The notes: a model not told the origin generated them from the letters alone. 64,000 nt of DNA from an uncultured Desulfosoma sp. (GCA_937960435.1 CALGPN010000028.1:62001-126000); one strand, 5' to 3'. Shown: positions 53,648 through 63,183, numbered from the stretch's first letter. Program-made: numbers and translations.

Positions 53648-54559
53648 TTAGTCGATCTTGGTGACCGGGCCGGCGGCGCCGGGACTGACCCCTGCTTTTC
53701 TCAAAAGGAGTTCCCAGTCTTCGTTCACCATTTGCTGAATTTGTTCCAAGTCCGCTTCGGACAGATGTTTGAAACGGCCTTGCAGCTTAAAATATTCGCG
53801 CACCAAGTACCCCTTGGGCATGTAATTGATGGTATAACGCACGCCGTTTTCCACTTCGTAGAGCGGGAAAATGTTCGTTTGGACGGCCATGCGCGCGATC
53901 TTGACGGCCAGTTCCGAAGGCATACGCCAGCCCGTCGGGCACGAGGCGTAAATGTGGAGAAAGCGGGATCCTTTGACGGCCTTGGCCTTTTTCACTTTTC
54001 GGACCAAGTCCTCCGGAAAGGCGATGCTTGCCGTGGCCGCATAGGGGATGCGGTGGGCCACCAAGGCCTCCACGATGTTTTTCTTGCGGAGCTTTTTCCA
54101 TTCCTGACCGGGCGTGGTCGTCGTCCACGCGCCGTAGGGAGTGGACGAACTTCTTTGCACCCCCGTGTTCATATACGCTTCGTTGTCGTAACAGACGTAA
54201 ATGAAATCTTCGTTGCGCTCCACGGCGCCGCTCAGGGCTTGAAAACCAATATCGAAGGTGCCCCCGTCTCCGGCCCATGTGACCACGGTGGTTTCCCGAT
54301 CTCCCTTGATATCCAAAGCGGCCCGAACGCCGCTGGCCACGGCGCCGCCGGTTTCGAAGGCTGTATGGAGCACGGGCACCTTCAAGGTCGACTGGGGGTA
54401 GGGGCCGGCAATGATGGACCAGCAGCACGCCGGGACGATCATCATGGTCTTTTCGCCCAGCGCCTTGAGGACAAACCGCATGGCGATGGCCGCTCCGCAG
54501 CCCGGACATCCCACATGGCCCGAGCACATATATTCACGGTCTTGCACGCTGAGTTCCAT
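53648..54559 (-). CDS. 2-oxoacid:ferredoxin oxidoreductase, beta subunit (TPP-binding)
   Basis: 303-residue PorB-type subunit. It opens with the cysteine pair GHVGCPGCGAAIA, has the TPP/Mg motif WAGDGGTFDIG and YDNEAYMNTGVQRSS, the pyruvate-type STPYGAWTTTTP, and a later cysteine in ASCPTGW, completing the [4Fe-4S] ligands. The sequence most resembles pyruvate:ferredoxin oxidoreductase, but branched-chain or other oxoacids cannot be excluded. ATG 54559 has GGGGAG upstream. Last gene of the operon. Confidence 0.9.
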   Translation of the reverse strand: MELSVQDREYMCSGHVGCPGCGAAIAMRFVLKALGEKTMMIVPACCWSIIAGPYPQSTLKVPVLHTAFETGGAVASGVRAALDIKGDRETTVVTWAGDGGTFDIGFQALSGAVERNEDFIYVCYDNEAYMNTGVQRSSSTPYGAWTTTTPGQEWKKLRKKNIVEALVAHRIPYAATASIAFPEDLVRKVKKAKAVKGSRFLHIYASCPTGWRMPSELAVKIARMAVQTNIFPLYEVENGVRYTINYMPKGYLVREYFKLQGRFKHLSEADLEQIQQMVNEDWELLLRKAGVSPGAAGPVTKID

Positions 54560-54590
54560 GGCACGGCTCCCCTGAAAGCTGAATGATCCC

Positions 54591-55760
54591 TTAGGCGGCT
54601 GGAGCGGGCTGCTGCAGCCCCACCCACACACTTTCCGATTCCGGATGAGCGGTGGTTTTCGTTGTCCAATAAATCTCTTCCAAAATATCGGTTGTGACGT
54701 CTCGGCCCCCAAGTCCGGCCACGTACCCGAACACCAGAGGCCTTTTGGGCTCATTACACAGAGCGGCCCGGATTTCCTGGGCAAAAATTCCGCAGGCGCC
54801 GAAAGAGAAGTTCCTGTCCACGACAGCCAGCTTCCGAGCCCTCAGCACCCGGCGTTTGAGCATTTCGTAAGGGAAAGGTCTGAAAAGTCTCATTTTCAAA
54901 AGCCCCACCTTTTCCCCTTGGGCTCTCAGTTTTTCCACCAGCAGGCGACACGTGCTCGTGATCGTCCCCGACGTCACTAAGATAATCTCGGCATCGTCGC
55001 ACTGCACGGCTTCCAAGGCCCCGTACCGACGCCCGAAAAGGCTTTGAAACTGGCCCTCGATGTGTTCGAGAACCTCCGGAGCGGCTTCCATGGCGTCTTG
55101 GAGATCGCGGCGCATTTCCATGTAGACGTTGGGGGGGGAGAGCTGGTTGAAGGCGGCCGGATGTGCCGTATCCAGCGAAAAGGCGGGCTTGAAAGGGGGA
55201 AGAAAGCGGTCCACATCGGCCTGATCGGGAATGTCCACGGGCTCATACGTATGGGACAGGAAAAACGCGTCCAACACCACCATGACCGGGAGGAACACGG
55301 TTTCCGCCAACCGAAACGCTTGAATGGTCGTGTCTAGGGCCTCCTGCGCGTCTTCGCAGTAAAGCTGGATCCAGCCCGTATCCCGTTGGGCCAGGCTGTC
55401 CGTTTGATCCGTCCAGATGTTCCACCCGGGTGCCAAAGCGCGGTTGACCTCGGCCATGACAATGGGCAAGCGGGCTCCCGACGCCCAATGGAGGAGCTCG
55501 TGCATGAGGGCCAGCCCTTGGGACGACGTGGCCGTAAAGGTGCGCACCCCTGCGGAGGCGGCACCGATGAGGGCCGCCATGGCGGAATGTTCGCTTTCCA
55601 CCCGAAGGAATTTGGCATTGAGAGAACCGTCCGAGCAGAACTCGGAGAGGAGCTCCACGATGTGCGTCTGGGGCGTGATGGGGTAAGCCGAGATGACCTG
55701 AACCCGGCACAGCCTTACGGCTTCCGAGACGGCGTGACTGCCTTCCACAACTTTTTTCAT
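54591..55760 (-). CDS. 2-oxoacid:ferredoxin oxidoreductase, alpha subunit
   Basis: 389-residue PorA-type subunit. Conserved blocks: EGSHAVSEAVRLCRVQVISAYPITPQT, SEHSAMAALIGAASAG, FTATSSQGLALMHE, RDTGWIQLYCEDAQEALDT and FSFGACGIFAQEI. The DTGWIQ stretch is close to that of pyruvate enzymes. In this protein the substrate-binding loop reads APGWNIWTDQTD rather than the common GPINIHGDHSD, a change that might alter specificity. ATG 55760 overlaps the stop of the flavoprotein gene (ATGA). Confidence 0.9.
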   Translation of the reverse strand: MKKVVEGSHAVSEAVRLCRVQVISAYPITPQTHIVELLSEFCSDGSLNAKFLRVESEHSAMAALIGAASAGVRTFTATSSQGLALMHELLHWASGARLPIVMAEVNRALAPGWNIWTDQTDSLAQRDTGWIQLYCEDAQEALDTTIQAFRLAETVFLPVMVVLDAFFLSHTYEPVDIPDQADVDRFLPPFKPAFSLDTAHPAAFNQLSPPNVYMEMRRDLQDAMEAAPEVLEHIEGQFQSLFGRRYGALEAVQCDDAEIILVTSGTITSTCRLLVEKLRAQGEKVGLLKMRLFRPFPYEMLKRRVLRARKLAVVDRNFSFGACGIFAQEIRAALCNEPKRPLVFGYVAGLGGRDVTTDILEEIYWTTKTTAHPESESVWVGLQQPAPAA

Positions 55761-57523
55761 GGGCGGCCTCCGGTCTCGTTTTCCACGAGCGACATGGCGT
55801 TGCGGGGGCATTCCACGACGCAGACGCCGCAGCCTTTGCAATAATCCAGGTTGATGTGACGGCCTTGGGGCGAGGTGTCTCGGCAGACGGCGACATCCGG
55901 GCAGTACAACCGGCAATTGTCGCATTGGTTGCACACCCCGCAGTTGAAGCATCGTTCGGCTTCGCGAATGGCCAGAGCGGCGCTCACCTTGAGATCGATT
56001 TCCGAAAACCCCTGAAGGCGCTCTTCGACCAAGAGCCGAGGTTGAATGATTCTCGGGCCGTAGAGAAAGTAATCCGTGTTGATTTCCTCAAAAGCCACCA
56101 CATGAGGGTTGCGCCGGCACCGGTCCCCGCCTGTATAGATTTCCATGGACAGAGAAGGCCCCGGTCCCACGCGGCATCGTGCCGTCTCCTCGACGATGGC
56201 GTCCCAGCCCCTGCGAAAATAAAGGTCCAAAGCCATGGCGGCTTCCTTTCCCGAGCCAATGGCATGGGCCACGGATTTGCTCCGGGCCGCCAGGTCCCCG
56301 CCATACACGACGACGAGCCCGTCTTCCCGGCGTGAGACGACCGTATCGGCCAGGTGGAGGATGTGAGGGGCGATCTCGCCGGGCGGCTCAAGCCACGGCT
56401 CCTCGGCGGTGTTTCCCAAAGCTTTAAAGATCTTTTGCACGACAATGGCCGTCGTCTCGCCGGGAACGGGTTTCACTCGGGCTCGACCGCCTTCCTCGGA
56501 GACGACCTCCATTTTTTGCAGACTCAGCCGAAACCCGTCCGGGTGCGCTTCGATACTCAGGGGGGCCCAGAGCTCCATGAGCTCCACGCCTTCGTCCACA
56601 GCCATTTGGATTTCATGGCCGAAGGCCGGCATGTCTTGTCGGCGTCTGCGGTACACCATGAGCACTTTGGCGCCGAGGCGGAGAGCGCATCGGGAAACGT
56701 CCACCGCGGTGTTTCCTCCGCCGATGACCGCCACGGTTCCGGAAAGAGACGGCAGATCGCCGGATCGAACCCTTTCCAAAAAAGGCAGGCCTTCTTCCAC
56801 CCCTGAAAGATCCTCCCCGGCAATGCCGAGCGCTGGGCTCTTGTAGTGGCCGCAGCCGAGAAAGACCGCCGCATAGCGGTCCTTGAGCCCATGGAGAAAA
56901 CCGCCTGTAATTTTGTGGTTGCAACGGATGTTCACGCCAAGCGCCTGAAGATGTTCCAATTCCCACTGCAAGACCGGCACGGGAAGCCGATACGGCGGTA
57001 TGCCCCAGCGCAGCAAGCCGCCGGGTTCCGAACGAGCTTCGAAAACGTCGCAGCCATAGCCGAGCCGAGCGAGGAAATAGGCGGCGGCAAGGCCGCTGGG
57101 GCCGGCCCCCACCACGGCACAGCGTTCCGATTTGGGGGGAAGGGCCATGCGTTGCGGCTGCAGGCCGTAGCGCATGGCCGTATCCGCCACGAAGCGCTCC
57201 AGCGTGTGGATGGCGATGGGTTCGTCGAAGGCCCCGCGGTTGCACACGCTTTCGCACGGATGAAAACACACCCGGCCGCACACCCCGGGAAATGGGTTTT
57301 CCTGCAGGATCGTCTCCCAGGCTTCCTTGAAAAGGCCCTGGGCCACCAGCATTTCCACCCGGGCGATGTCTTCTCCCGCCGGACAGGCGGCACTGCACGG
57401 GGCTGTTTTTTCATCGTAGCGAGGCTGCAGGAACCGCCACGAACCTGTTTTGTTGCTTTCCGTGGTCGTGGTGGATCGCGGGATGAAAGGGGTCGATACC
57501 TGGGACACAAACGCGTGCGTCAT
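55757..57523 (-). CDS. GltD-like NAD(P)-binding flavoprotein fused to ferredoxin domain
   Basis: 588-residue fusion. Residues about 40-110 form a GltD-type Fe-S domain (CSAACPAGEDIARV, CGRVCFHPCESVCNRG); then an FAD motif VVGAGPSGLAAAYFLARLG and an NAD(P) motif VAVIGGGNTAVDVSRCALRLGA; then a C-terminal ferredoxin with CFNCGVCNQCDNCRLYCP and CKGCGVCVVECP. It likely moves electrons between NAD(P)H and the oxidoreductase or ferredoxin, and its last domain substitutes for the delta subunit missing from this operon. Confidence 0.85.
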   Translation of the reverse strand: MTHAFVSQVSTPFIPRSTTTTESNKTGSWRFLQPRYDEKTAPCSAACPAGEDIARVEMLVAQGLFKEAWETILQENPFPGVCGRVCFHPCESVCNRGAFDEPIAIHTLERFVADTAMRYGLQPQRMALPPKSERCAVVGAGPSGLAAAYFLARLGYGCDVFEARSEPGGLLRWGIPPYRLPVPVLQWELEHLQALGVNIRCNHKITGGFLHGLKDRYAAVFLGCGHYKSPALGIAGEDLSGVEEGLPFLERVRSGDLPSLSGTVAVIGGGNTAVDVSRCALRLGAKVLMVYRRRRQDMPAFGHEIQMAVDEGVELMELWAPLSIEAHPDGFRLSLQKMEVVSEEGGRARVKPVPGETTAIVVQKIFKALGNTAEEPWLEPPGEIAPHILHLADTVVSRREDGLVVVYGGDLAARSKSVAHAIGSGKEAAMALDLYFRRGWDAIVEETARCRVGPGPSLSMEIYTGGDRCRRNPHVVAFEEINTDYFLYGPRIIQPRLLVEERLQGFSEIDLKVSAALAIREAERCFNCGVCNQCDNCRLYCPDVAVCRDTSPQGRHINLDYCKGCGVCVVECPRNAMSLVENETGGRP

Positions 57524-57544
57524 AGGATCCCTCTTTCGTCGATT

Positions 57545-58159
57545 TCAGGATGCCGCTGAAGAATCGTCCGCCAAGGCCAGACTCGGGGTGCCTCCGGCCA
57601 CACTCGGCCGAAGAAAAACCACCGCCTCGTAGGCTTCCTGAGCCGCCGCGATGTTGGCCTGGGGCTTGATGGGGATTTCTTCCCGGATGGCGTGCACCAC
57701 GGCCTCGAGCGGAGGTTCTCCCAGCACTCGGGCGAAAGCGCCCGTCATGGCCGTGTTGACGATAGGATGCGTTCGAGTGCCCAAGGCGTGTTTCAAGGCG
57801 ATACGGGTGGCGTCGACCACGGCGAGGCGAAAGGAGGCGAAAGTTGCGGGTTCTTCAGGCATCGCCGACGCGTTGACGAGAATCCAGCCGCCGCGTTTCA
57901 AGCCCCGGGTCACATCGACAGCGGCCAAGAGCGTCGGGTCCAAGACGACCACGTGATCCGGCGTGTACACATTGGTGCGGATAAGAATTTTTCTGGTGTC
58001 CAATCGCAGATAGGCCTCCACGGGGGCCCCACGCCTTTCCACGCCGAAAAGGGGAAAGCTCTGGACGAAATACCCGGCCTGGAAAAAAGCCTTGGCCATG
58101 AGAATGGAGGCCACCACCGTCCCTTGCCCGCCGCGTCCGTGAAAACGCACCTCTATCAT
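57545..58159 (-). CDS. 2-oxoacid:ferredoxin oxidoreductase, gamma subunit
   Basis: 204-residue gamma subunit with the family start IEVRFHGRGGQGTVVASILMAKA, then FPLFGVERRGAPVEAYLRL and VNTAMTGAFARV. Together with alpha and beta downstream it makes a complete oxoacid oxidoreductase, with the delta function provided by the ferredoxin domain of the flavoprotein gene. It is diverged from the orphan gamma at 13022. The gene sits 21 bases after the XRE-cupin regulator. Confidence 0.9.
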   Translation of the reverse strand: MIEVRFHGRGGQGTVVASILMAKAFFQAGYFVQSFPLFGVERRGAPVEAYLRLDTRKILIRTNVYTPDHVVVLDPTLLAAVDVTRGLKRGGWILVNASAMPEEPATFASFRLAVVDATRIALKHALGTRTHPIVNTAMTGAFARVLGEPPLEAVVHAIREEIPIKPQANIAAAQEAYEAVVFLRPSVAGGTPSLALADDSSAAS

Positions 58160-58180
58160 GATCGCCGTCCTTGTCGCCCG

Positions 58181-58783
58181 CTACGGGCGGCTCCACACCA
58201 CCACCACAGCCTTGGCCGATCCTTCGCCCACACTCCGAAAACTGTGATTCACTTCGGAGTCGAAGTAGATCGTATCCCCGGGTTCCAAAATTTCCACCTG
58301 GTCGGGCGTGCGAAATTCCAGACGGCCTTCCATAAGGTAGACGAACTCCTCTCCCTCGTGGCTCACAAAGACCATGTCCTCGGTGGCCATGGGAGGGAAT
58401 TCCACAAGGAAAGGTTCCATGTGTTTGTCCGGTTTCTTGTTTTCCAATGTTTCGTAGACGTAAGTCACTTCCCCGGACATGTGATGGGGACGCCTTTCCA
58501 AACGTGAGCGGTGCGCCTTCCGCGTGAGGGAAATCTTGACGCCGACGGGTTCGTCTTCGAAGAAATAGGCGAGGCCCACATGGAACGCTTTGGCCAATTT
58601 GAGCAGCGTGGCCACAGGGGGAATGACGGCGCCGCTTTCCATGTTGGACAAAAGGTCTTTGTCCAGGCCGGTGCGGGCGGACAGGTCCTGAATGGTCAGT
58701 CGATACTTATCCCGAAGTTCTCGGATTTTTCTCCCAAGCTTGAGATCCTTGAGTTCGGGGGTTGCTTCTTCGGCGGTTTGCAT
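58181..58783 (-). CDS. XRE-family regulator with C-terminal cupin domain
   Basis: 200-residue transcription factor: an N-terminal helix-turn-helix (GRKIRELRDKYRLTIQDLSARTGLDKDLLSNMESG, split here by family pattern, residues about 17-70) and a cupin sensor (FVSHEGEEFVYLMEG, EPGDTIYFDSEVNHSFR). Related regulators sense small metabolites and control adjacent operons. AAGGAGG precedes ATG 58783. As first gene of the oxoacid oxidoreductase operon it probably autoregulates it, responding to a metabolite such as the oxoacid. Confidence 0.88.
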   Translation of the reverse strand: MQTAEEATPELKDLKLGRKIRELRDKYRLTIQDLSARTGLDKDLLSNMESGAVIPPVATLLKLAKAFHVGLAYFFEDEPVGVKISLTRKAHRSRLERRPHHMSGEVTYVYETLENKKPDKHMEPFLVEFPPMATEDMVFVSHEGEEFVYLMEGRLEFRTPDQVEILEPGDTIYFDSEVNHSFRSVGEGSAKAVVVVWSRP

Positions 58784-59197
58784 GGAAGGCCCTCCTTGAA
58801 CGGTTTCGTCACGTCGCCTCCGGCACCCTCGTGCCATGAACGAGGTGCGACCCCGCGGTCCGTATGGTGCCTGCATGGCCAACGCGCAGGGATGGTGTTT
58901 TTTAACTGAAGCCAGGGACGACATCAACCGCGCTCTCGACAATGCCGGCCGGTGGGATCCGGGTTCGAGAGTTCTGCCGAGTCGTCCGGGAACCCGGACG
59001 AAGAGGGGAACGAGTGTGGGGGAGTCTGGTAGGGCGCCATGCCGACCCGTGCGCCTGGGAAAGACGATTCTTTTCGGCATAGTTTGCCGAGACGATCCGC
59101 AGTTGCCGCCGGGCCGCCGTAAATGATCGTGCCCGGCGACGAGTGCAGGAAGTTTCGTGAACGGCGGGCTACGGCCCCTGAAGGGGTCGGCGCGGCT
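58784..59197. other. Intergenic region upstream of the XRE-cupin operon
   Basis: About 414 bases between the XRE-cupin gene and the sdhB stop. It should hold the promoter of the oxoacid oxidoreductase operon (one candidate is listed) and the 3' end of the sdh transcript. Near sdhB there is a CCCCTTCAGGGG hairpin without a T-run. No conserved small gene or RNA is recognisable; short open frames here lack ribosome sites. Confidence 0.5.
58899..58927 (-). promoter_or_regulatory. Predicted sigma-70 promoter of the XRE-cupin operon
   Basis: On the minus strand TTGATG (58927-58922) and TAAAAA (58904-58899) are 17 bases apart, about 115 bases upstream of the XRE-cupin ATG. Both hexamers match consensus at four of six positions. 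Confidence 0.35.
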
Positions 59198-59908
59198 CTA
59201 GAATTTTCGGTGGATGATCGCCTTTTTCAATTCGGCGATGGCTTCCGTCGGGTTCAATTGCTTGGGGCAGGCTTCCACGCAGTTAAGGATGGTGTGGCAT
59301 CGCCACGCCCCGTCCCGGTCGTTGATGATTTCCAGGCGTTCGTCCGCCCCTTCGTCCCGAGTATCGGCGATGAAGCGCCAGGCTTTGAGAAGCGCCGCGG
59401 GCCCGAGATAATTGGGGTCGGCCCAAAAGCTGGGACACGACGTGCTGCAGCAGGCGCACAGGATGCATTCGTAAAGACCGTCCAATTTCTTTCGGTCTTC
59501 CGGGCTTTGCAGCCGTTCCCGGTCCGACGGGGGCGGGGTTTTCGTGATGAGGTACGGCTTGACCAAGTAATATTTGGCGTAGAAGTCGGTAAAATCCACC
59601 ACCAGGTCCTTGATGACGGGCATGGACGGCAGGGGCTGGACCACGATGGGTTCTTTCAGCTCCTCGATGTGTGTGATGCAGGCCAGCATGTTCACACCGT
59701 TGATGTTCAATCCGTCGGAGCCGCACACCCCTTCCCGGCAGGATCGGCGAAAGGCCAACGTCCCGTCTTGCTCCCAGCGGATTTGATTCAACCCGTCCAA
59801 GACCATCATGCCGGGGCGGCGAAGCTCCACTCGGTAGTCTTTGTAATAGGGCCGGGTGTCTTTTTCCGGATCGTATCGAAAGACGGAGAATGTGACCGTT
59901 TTGACCAT
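59198..59908 (-). CDS. sdhB: Succinate dehydrogenase iron-sulfur subunit
   Basis: 236-residue Fe-S subunit linking the flavoprotein to the quinone site. Three cluster motifs: CREGVCGSDGL...C for [2Fe-2S], CILCACCSTSCPSFW for [4Fe-4S], and CHTILNCVEACPKQLNP for [3Fe-4S]. The spelling of these motifs is close to E. coli SdhB. ATG 59908 has GAGGTG six bases upstream; an in-frame ATG at 59944 is less likely. Last gene of the operon. Confidence 0.94.
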   Translation of the reverse strand: MVKTVTFSVFRYDPEKDTRPYYKDYRVELRRPGMMVLDGLNQIRWEQDGTLAFRRSCREGVCGSDGLNINGVNMLACITHIEELKEPIVVQPLPSMPVIKDLVVDFTDFYAKYYLVKPYLITKTPPPSDRERLQSPEDRKKLDGLYECILCACCSTSCPSFWADPNYLGPAALLKAWRFIADTRDEGADERLEIINDRDGAWRCHTILNCVEACPKQLNPTEAIAELKKAIIHRKF

Positions 59909-59946
59909 CGTGTGCACCTCATCTTCCGCGCCGGAGGCGCTCAATG

Positions 59947-61722
59947 CTAGTAAACGCGTTCTTTAGGTTCGAACGTGGGGACCGTGAGCGGCTTCATGCG
60001 CACCGGCTTGTAATCCAAATAAATGGTGCCGTCTTCATCCATGGTGGCCAGCGTATGCTTGTGCCAGTTGACATCGTCCCGGTTGGGGTAATCGTCGCGA
60101 TAATGAGCCCCTCGGCTTTCCTGACGGGCCAAAGCCCCTTCGACGATGGCCTTGGAAAAATCGAGCATGTGGCCCAGTTCCAAGGTCTCGATGAGGTCCA
60201 GATTGAAAGCGAGCCCCTTGTCCGCAATGCCGACTTTTTTGAAACGTTCGCACAGCTTCTTGAGAATCCCTCGTTGTGTTGTCAGGGTTTCTTCGGTGCG
60301 GAAGACGCCGCAATTGAATTCCATGGTTTCTTTCAGTTCGTCCCAGATGGCCCCCATGCGTTCCGGACCGTTGCCGTTGAGCAGGTTTTTCACTTCTTCG
60401 ATGCCTTTGCGACCGGGGTTTTCCGGCAGCGGCACATGTTCCGGGAGGGATGCGGCGAATTCCGCCATGCGCTTTCCGCCCACTTTCCCAAAGACCATAA
60501 TGTCGAGCAAGGAGTTGGAACCCAGCCGATTGGCGCCGTGTACGGACGCGCAGGCCGCTTCTCCCGCGGCGTAAAAGCCCTTCACGGGCTCCTCGGGCTT
60601 TTCCATATTGCCCAGCACCACTTCGGCAAACCGGTTCGTGGGGATCCCGCCCATGGAATAATGGGCCGTGGGCGTGACCGGGATGGGCTCCTTGGTGCAG
60701 TCCACATGGGCGAACACATAGGCCAGTTCCCAAATGCCCGGAAGCCGCTCATGGATGAGATCCGCCCCGATGTGGTCCAGCTTGAGAAGAATATAATCGC
60801 CTTTGGGTCCGCAGCCGCGTCCCTGGCGCATTTCTTCGGCCATGGCTCGGGAGACCACATCGCGCGAGGCCAAGTCCCACACGGTGGGGGCATAACGCTT
60901 CATGAAGCGCTCGCCGTCCTTGTTGAGGAGATAGCCGCCCTCACCGCGCACACCCTCCGTGATGAGGTTGCCGACGCCGTAAATGCCCGTGGGATGGAAT
61001 TGGACGAATTCCAGATCCTCCACAGGCAGACCCGCGCGCAGGCTCAGGGACAACCCGTCTCCCGTATTGATGTGGGCGTTGGAATTGGTTTTGTAGACTC
61101 GGATATAGCCGCCCGTGGCGAACAGCGTGGCCTTGGCATGGAAGATGTGAAAGCCCCCGTTGGCGATGTCCCAAGCCAGGACGCCCACCACATGGCCTTC
61201 GTTCATGAGCAGTTCCAGGGCGAAAAATTCGTTGTAGAAAATGACGTGATTTTTGACGCACTGCTCGTAGAGCGTATGCAGCATGGCGTGACCGGTTCGG
61301 TCCGCGGCGGCGCAGGTCCGGCAGATGGCTTCCTTGCCGAAGTTTTTCGTGTGACCGCCGAAGCGGCGCTGGAAGATCTTGCCGTCTTGGAGGCGGCTGA
61401 AAGGCATGCCCATGTGTTCCAGTTCGATGACCACTTCCGGGGCCATGCGGCACATGAGCTCGATGGCGTCCTGGTCCCCCAGGTAATCGCTCCCCTTGAT
61501 GGTATCGAACATGTGCCAGACCCAATCGTCCGGCTCGACGTTGCTCAGAGACGCCGCCACACCGCCCTGGGCCGCCACCGTGTGGGATCGCGTCGGAAAC
61601 ACTTGGCTGATGACCGCCGTGTTGACCGACTTGGATGCCTCCAGGGCCGCCCGGAGTCCCGCGCCCCCGGCGCCGACGATCAAAGCGTCGTGCTTATGGA
61701 CTGTGACTGGAATATCTCCCAT
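59947..61722 (-). CDS. sdhA: Succinate dehydrogenase flavoprotein subunit
   Basis: 591-residue flavoprotein oxidising succinate to fumarate. [17 protein letters not shown] binds [14 protein letters not shown] holds the His for covalent FAD, and the active-site region [21 protein letters not shown] is intact, as are HYSMGGIPT and [11 protein letters not shown]. The sequence is of the SdhA rather than the FrdA type by these blocks. ATG 61722 follows AAGGAG. Direction of catalysis in vivo depends on the quinone pool. Confidence 0.95.
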   Translation of the reverse strand: MGDIPVTVHKHDALIVGAGGAGLRAALEASKSVNTAVISQVFPTRSHTVAAQGGVAASLSNVEPDDWVWHMFDTIKGSDYLGDQDAIELMCRMAPEVVIELEHMGMPFSRLQDGKIFQRRFGGHTKNFGKEAICRTCAAADRTGHAMLHTLYEQCVKNHVIFYNEFFALELLMNEGHVVGVLAWDIANGGFHIFHAKATLFATGGYIRVYKTNSNAHINTGDGLSLSLRAGLPVEDLEFVQFHPTGIYGVGNLITEGVRGEGGYLLNKDGERFMKRYAPTVWDLASRDVVSRAMAEEMRQGRGCGPKGDYILLKLDHIGADLIHERLPGIWELAYVFAHVDCTKEPIPVTPTAHYSMGGIPTNRFAEVVLGNMEKPEEPVKGFYAAGEAACASVHGANRLGSNSLLDIMVFGKVGGKRMAEFAASLPEHVPLPENPGRKGIEEVKNLLNGNGPERMGAIWDELKETMEFNCGVFRTEETLTTQRGILKKLCERFKKVGIADKGLAFNLDLIETLELGHMLDFSKAIVEGALARQESRGAHYRDDYPNRDDVNWHKHTLATMDEDGTIYLDYKPVRMKPLTVPTFEPKERVY

Positions 61723-61744
61723 GGTCGAAATCGCTCCTTTGCTG

Positions 61745-62110
61745 CTAGGCTTGCACTTTGAGAGTGACGATGGTGAGGACGCCCAGCCCGAAAAACCCGA
61801 TGGCCACAACCCACAGAGCCCCCACGAGAACCGCCCGGACTCCGGACGTGTGCACATAGTCGTCGATAATCATCTTGAAGCCGTTCATGGCGTGATAAAC
61901 GGCAAAGACGAGAAAGGCGATGTCCAGCGCTTTCCACGCGGGGGACACCAACCGCGCCATGACTTTTTGGTAAGTGACGGGCCCTTCCGAGGCATAGTGG
62001 AGCACCCAAAAGTGGAGGAAAAGGGTGATCAACAAGGCGACGCCCGACACGCGCTGAAAGAACCAATCGAAAGCCCCGGACCGGCCGGATCCGAAATATT
62101 TGCCCAACAT
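61745..62110 (-). CDS. sdhD: Succinate dehydrogenase membrane anchor SdhD
   Basis: 121-residue hydrophobic anchor with three membrane helices. It has the helix I pattern [20 protein letters not shown] and the helix II/III junction [22 protein letters not shown] with the conserved DDY preceding the basic residue, as in SdhD of proteobacterial succinate dehydrogenases, where heme and quinone are bound together with SdhC. It lies between sdhC and sdhA. Confidence 0.85.
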   Translation of the reverse strand: MLGKYFGSGRSGAFDWFFQRVSGVALLITLFLHFWVLHYASEGPVTYQKVMARLVSPAWKALDIAFLVFAVYHAMNGFKMIIDDYVHTSGVRAVLVGALWVVAIGFFGLGVLTIVTLKVQA

Positions 62111-62125
62111 GGTGTATGCCTCCTC

Positions 62126-62512
62126 TTAAAGCCCGAACGCCAGCCGAAACATGGGAACCGCCCCGGCGACCACCAATATGGCGGAAACGGCCAAGACGGC
62201 GTAAACCACCTTGCGCATCATGTCCCGCTTGGCGAGGTTGCCGTAATCGATGAAAACCACCCGAAGCCCGTTCAATCCGTGGTAGACGACCGTCGCCAGA
62301 AGGCCGATTTCCAGAAGGTGGAAAAGCGGCGACTGAACAACGGCCATGACCTCGTTGAAGGCTTCTTCTCCTTGCGAGAGATGGTGGATCACCCAGATGT
62401 GCAAGAAGAGGTAGACTCCCAGGAGGATCCCCGTGGCGCGGTGGAGGATCCAGGCCAGGTAGCCCGGGTGGAGCTTGTAGCGGACTTTGGGTTGGAACAC
62501 GACTTTCTTCAT
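62126..62512 (-). CDS. sdhC: Succinate dehydrogenase cytochrome b556 subunit SdhC
   Basis: 128-residue membrane subunit with three helices. The opening YLAWILHRATGILLGVYLF is the SdhC quinone-site pattern (Ser/Arg replaced by His-Arg-Ala) and VYHGLNGLRVVFIDYG carries the likely heme b ligand His. Small separate C and D subunits differ from the single 220-residue cytochrome b of many Desulfobacterota and Epsilonproteobacteria. AGGAGGAGGG precedes ATG 62512. Confidence 0.85.
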   Translation of the reverse strand: MKKVVFQPKVRYKLHPGYLAWILHRATGILLGVYLFLHIWVIHHLSQGEEAFNEVMAVVQSPLFHLLEIGLLATVVYHGLNGLRVVFIDYGNLAKRDMMRKVVYAVLAVSAILVVAGAVPMFRLAFGL

Positions 62513-62619
62513 GAAAACCCTCCTCCTGATAGCGGAATCCTGCCCACCCCGCCCCTCCCGTGCCGAGCTGTTGATTCGGGCCGGCTAAAGAGAAGCCACG
62601 GGGGGCCGCTTGGTGATCC

Positions 62620-63183
62620 TTACGCCGTGCGCGCGTAGCGGCGAACGCCTTCTTCGTAGAGATCTCCGCCGTGGACGTCGTTGGCCACGATGACGGGAAA
62701 ATTCTTGACTTCTAAGCGCCGGACGGCCTCCGGGCCCAGTTCCGGGTACGCAATGACTTCCGCCGAAAGAATGCTTCGGGCCGTCAAGGCGCCGGCGCCC
62801 CCGATGGCAGCAAAATAGACGGCCTTGTGCTGCCGCATGGCTTCCTTGACGGCGTCGTTTCGCGCTCCCTTGCCGATCATTCCTCGAAGTCCGTGGCGGA
62901 TGAGCATCGGCGCATAGGCGTCCATGCGGTAACTCGTGGTCGGCCCCGCGGCGCCCACGGGACGGCCGGGAGGCGCCGGGGACGGGCCCACATAGTAGAT
63001 GACTTGCCCCGACAAATCAAAAGGCAAAGGCCCGCCGCTTTGTAGCAATTCCACAAGACGTTTGTGGGCGGCGTCCCGCGCCGTGTATAAAACGCCGTTC
63101 AGCAAAACCCTGTCGCCGATGGTGAGCGACGTCACGTCGTGCTCACTCAAAGGGGTATGCAACACGATGGCATCCGGCATCAT
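62620..63183 (-). CDS. Fumarate hydratase class I, beta subunit
   Basis: 187-residue beta (C-terminal) subunit of an oxygen-labile [4Fe-4S] fumarase. Typical blocks: LHTPLSEHDVTSLTIGDRVLLNG, TARDAAHKR, YYVGPSPAPPGRPVGAAGPTTSYRMD, GKGARNDAV and AAIGGAGAL. With alpha it hydrates fumarate to malate. ATG 63183. It lies 68 bases after the alpha gene and 107 bases before sdhC. Confidence 0.92.
   Translation of the reverse strand: MMPDAIVLHTPLSEHDVTSLTIGDRVLLNGVLYTARDAAHKRLVELLQSGGPLPFDLSGQVIYYVGPSPAPPGRPVGAAGPTTSYRMDAYAPMLIRHGLRGMIGKGARNDAVKEAMRQHKAVYFAAIGGAGALTARSILSAEVIAYPELGPEAVRRLEVKNFPVIVANDVHGGDLYEEGVRRYARTA

Noticed and set aside
58784-59197. Small RNA in the gap before sdhB
   Set aside because: Only scattered short stems, no T-run terminator and no known RNA pattern.
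59944-61761. 605-codon open frame opposite sdhA
   Set aside because: Antisense mirror of sdhA with low-complexity composition and no ribosome site.
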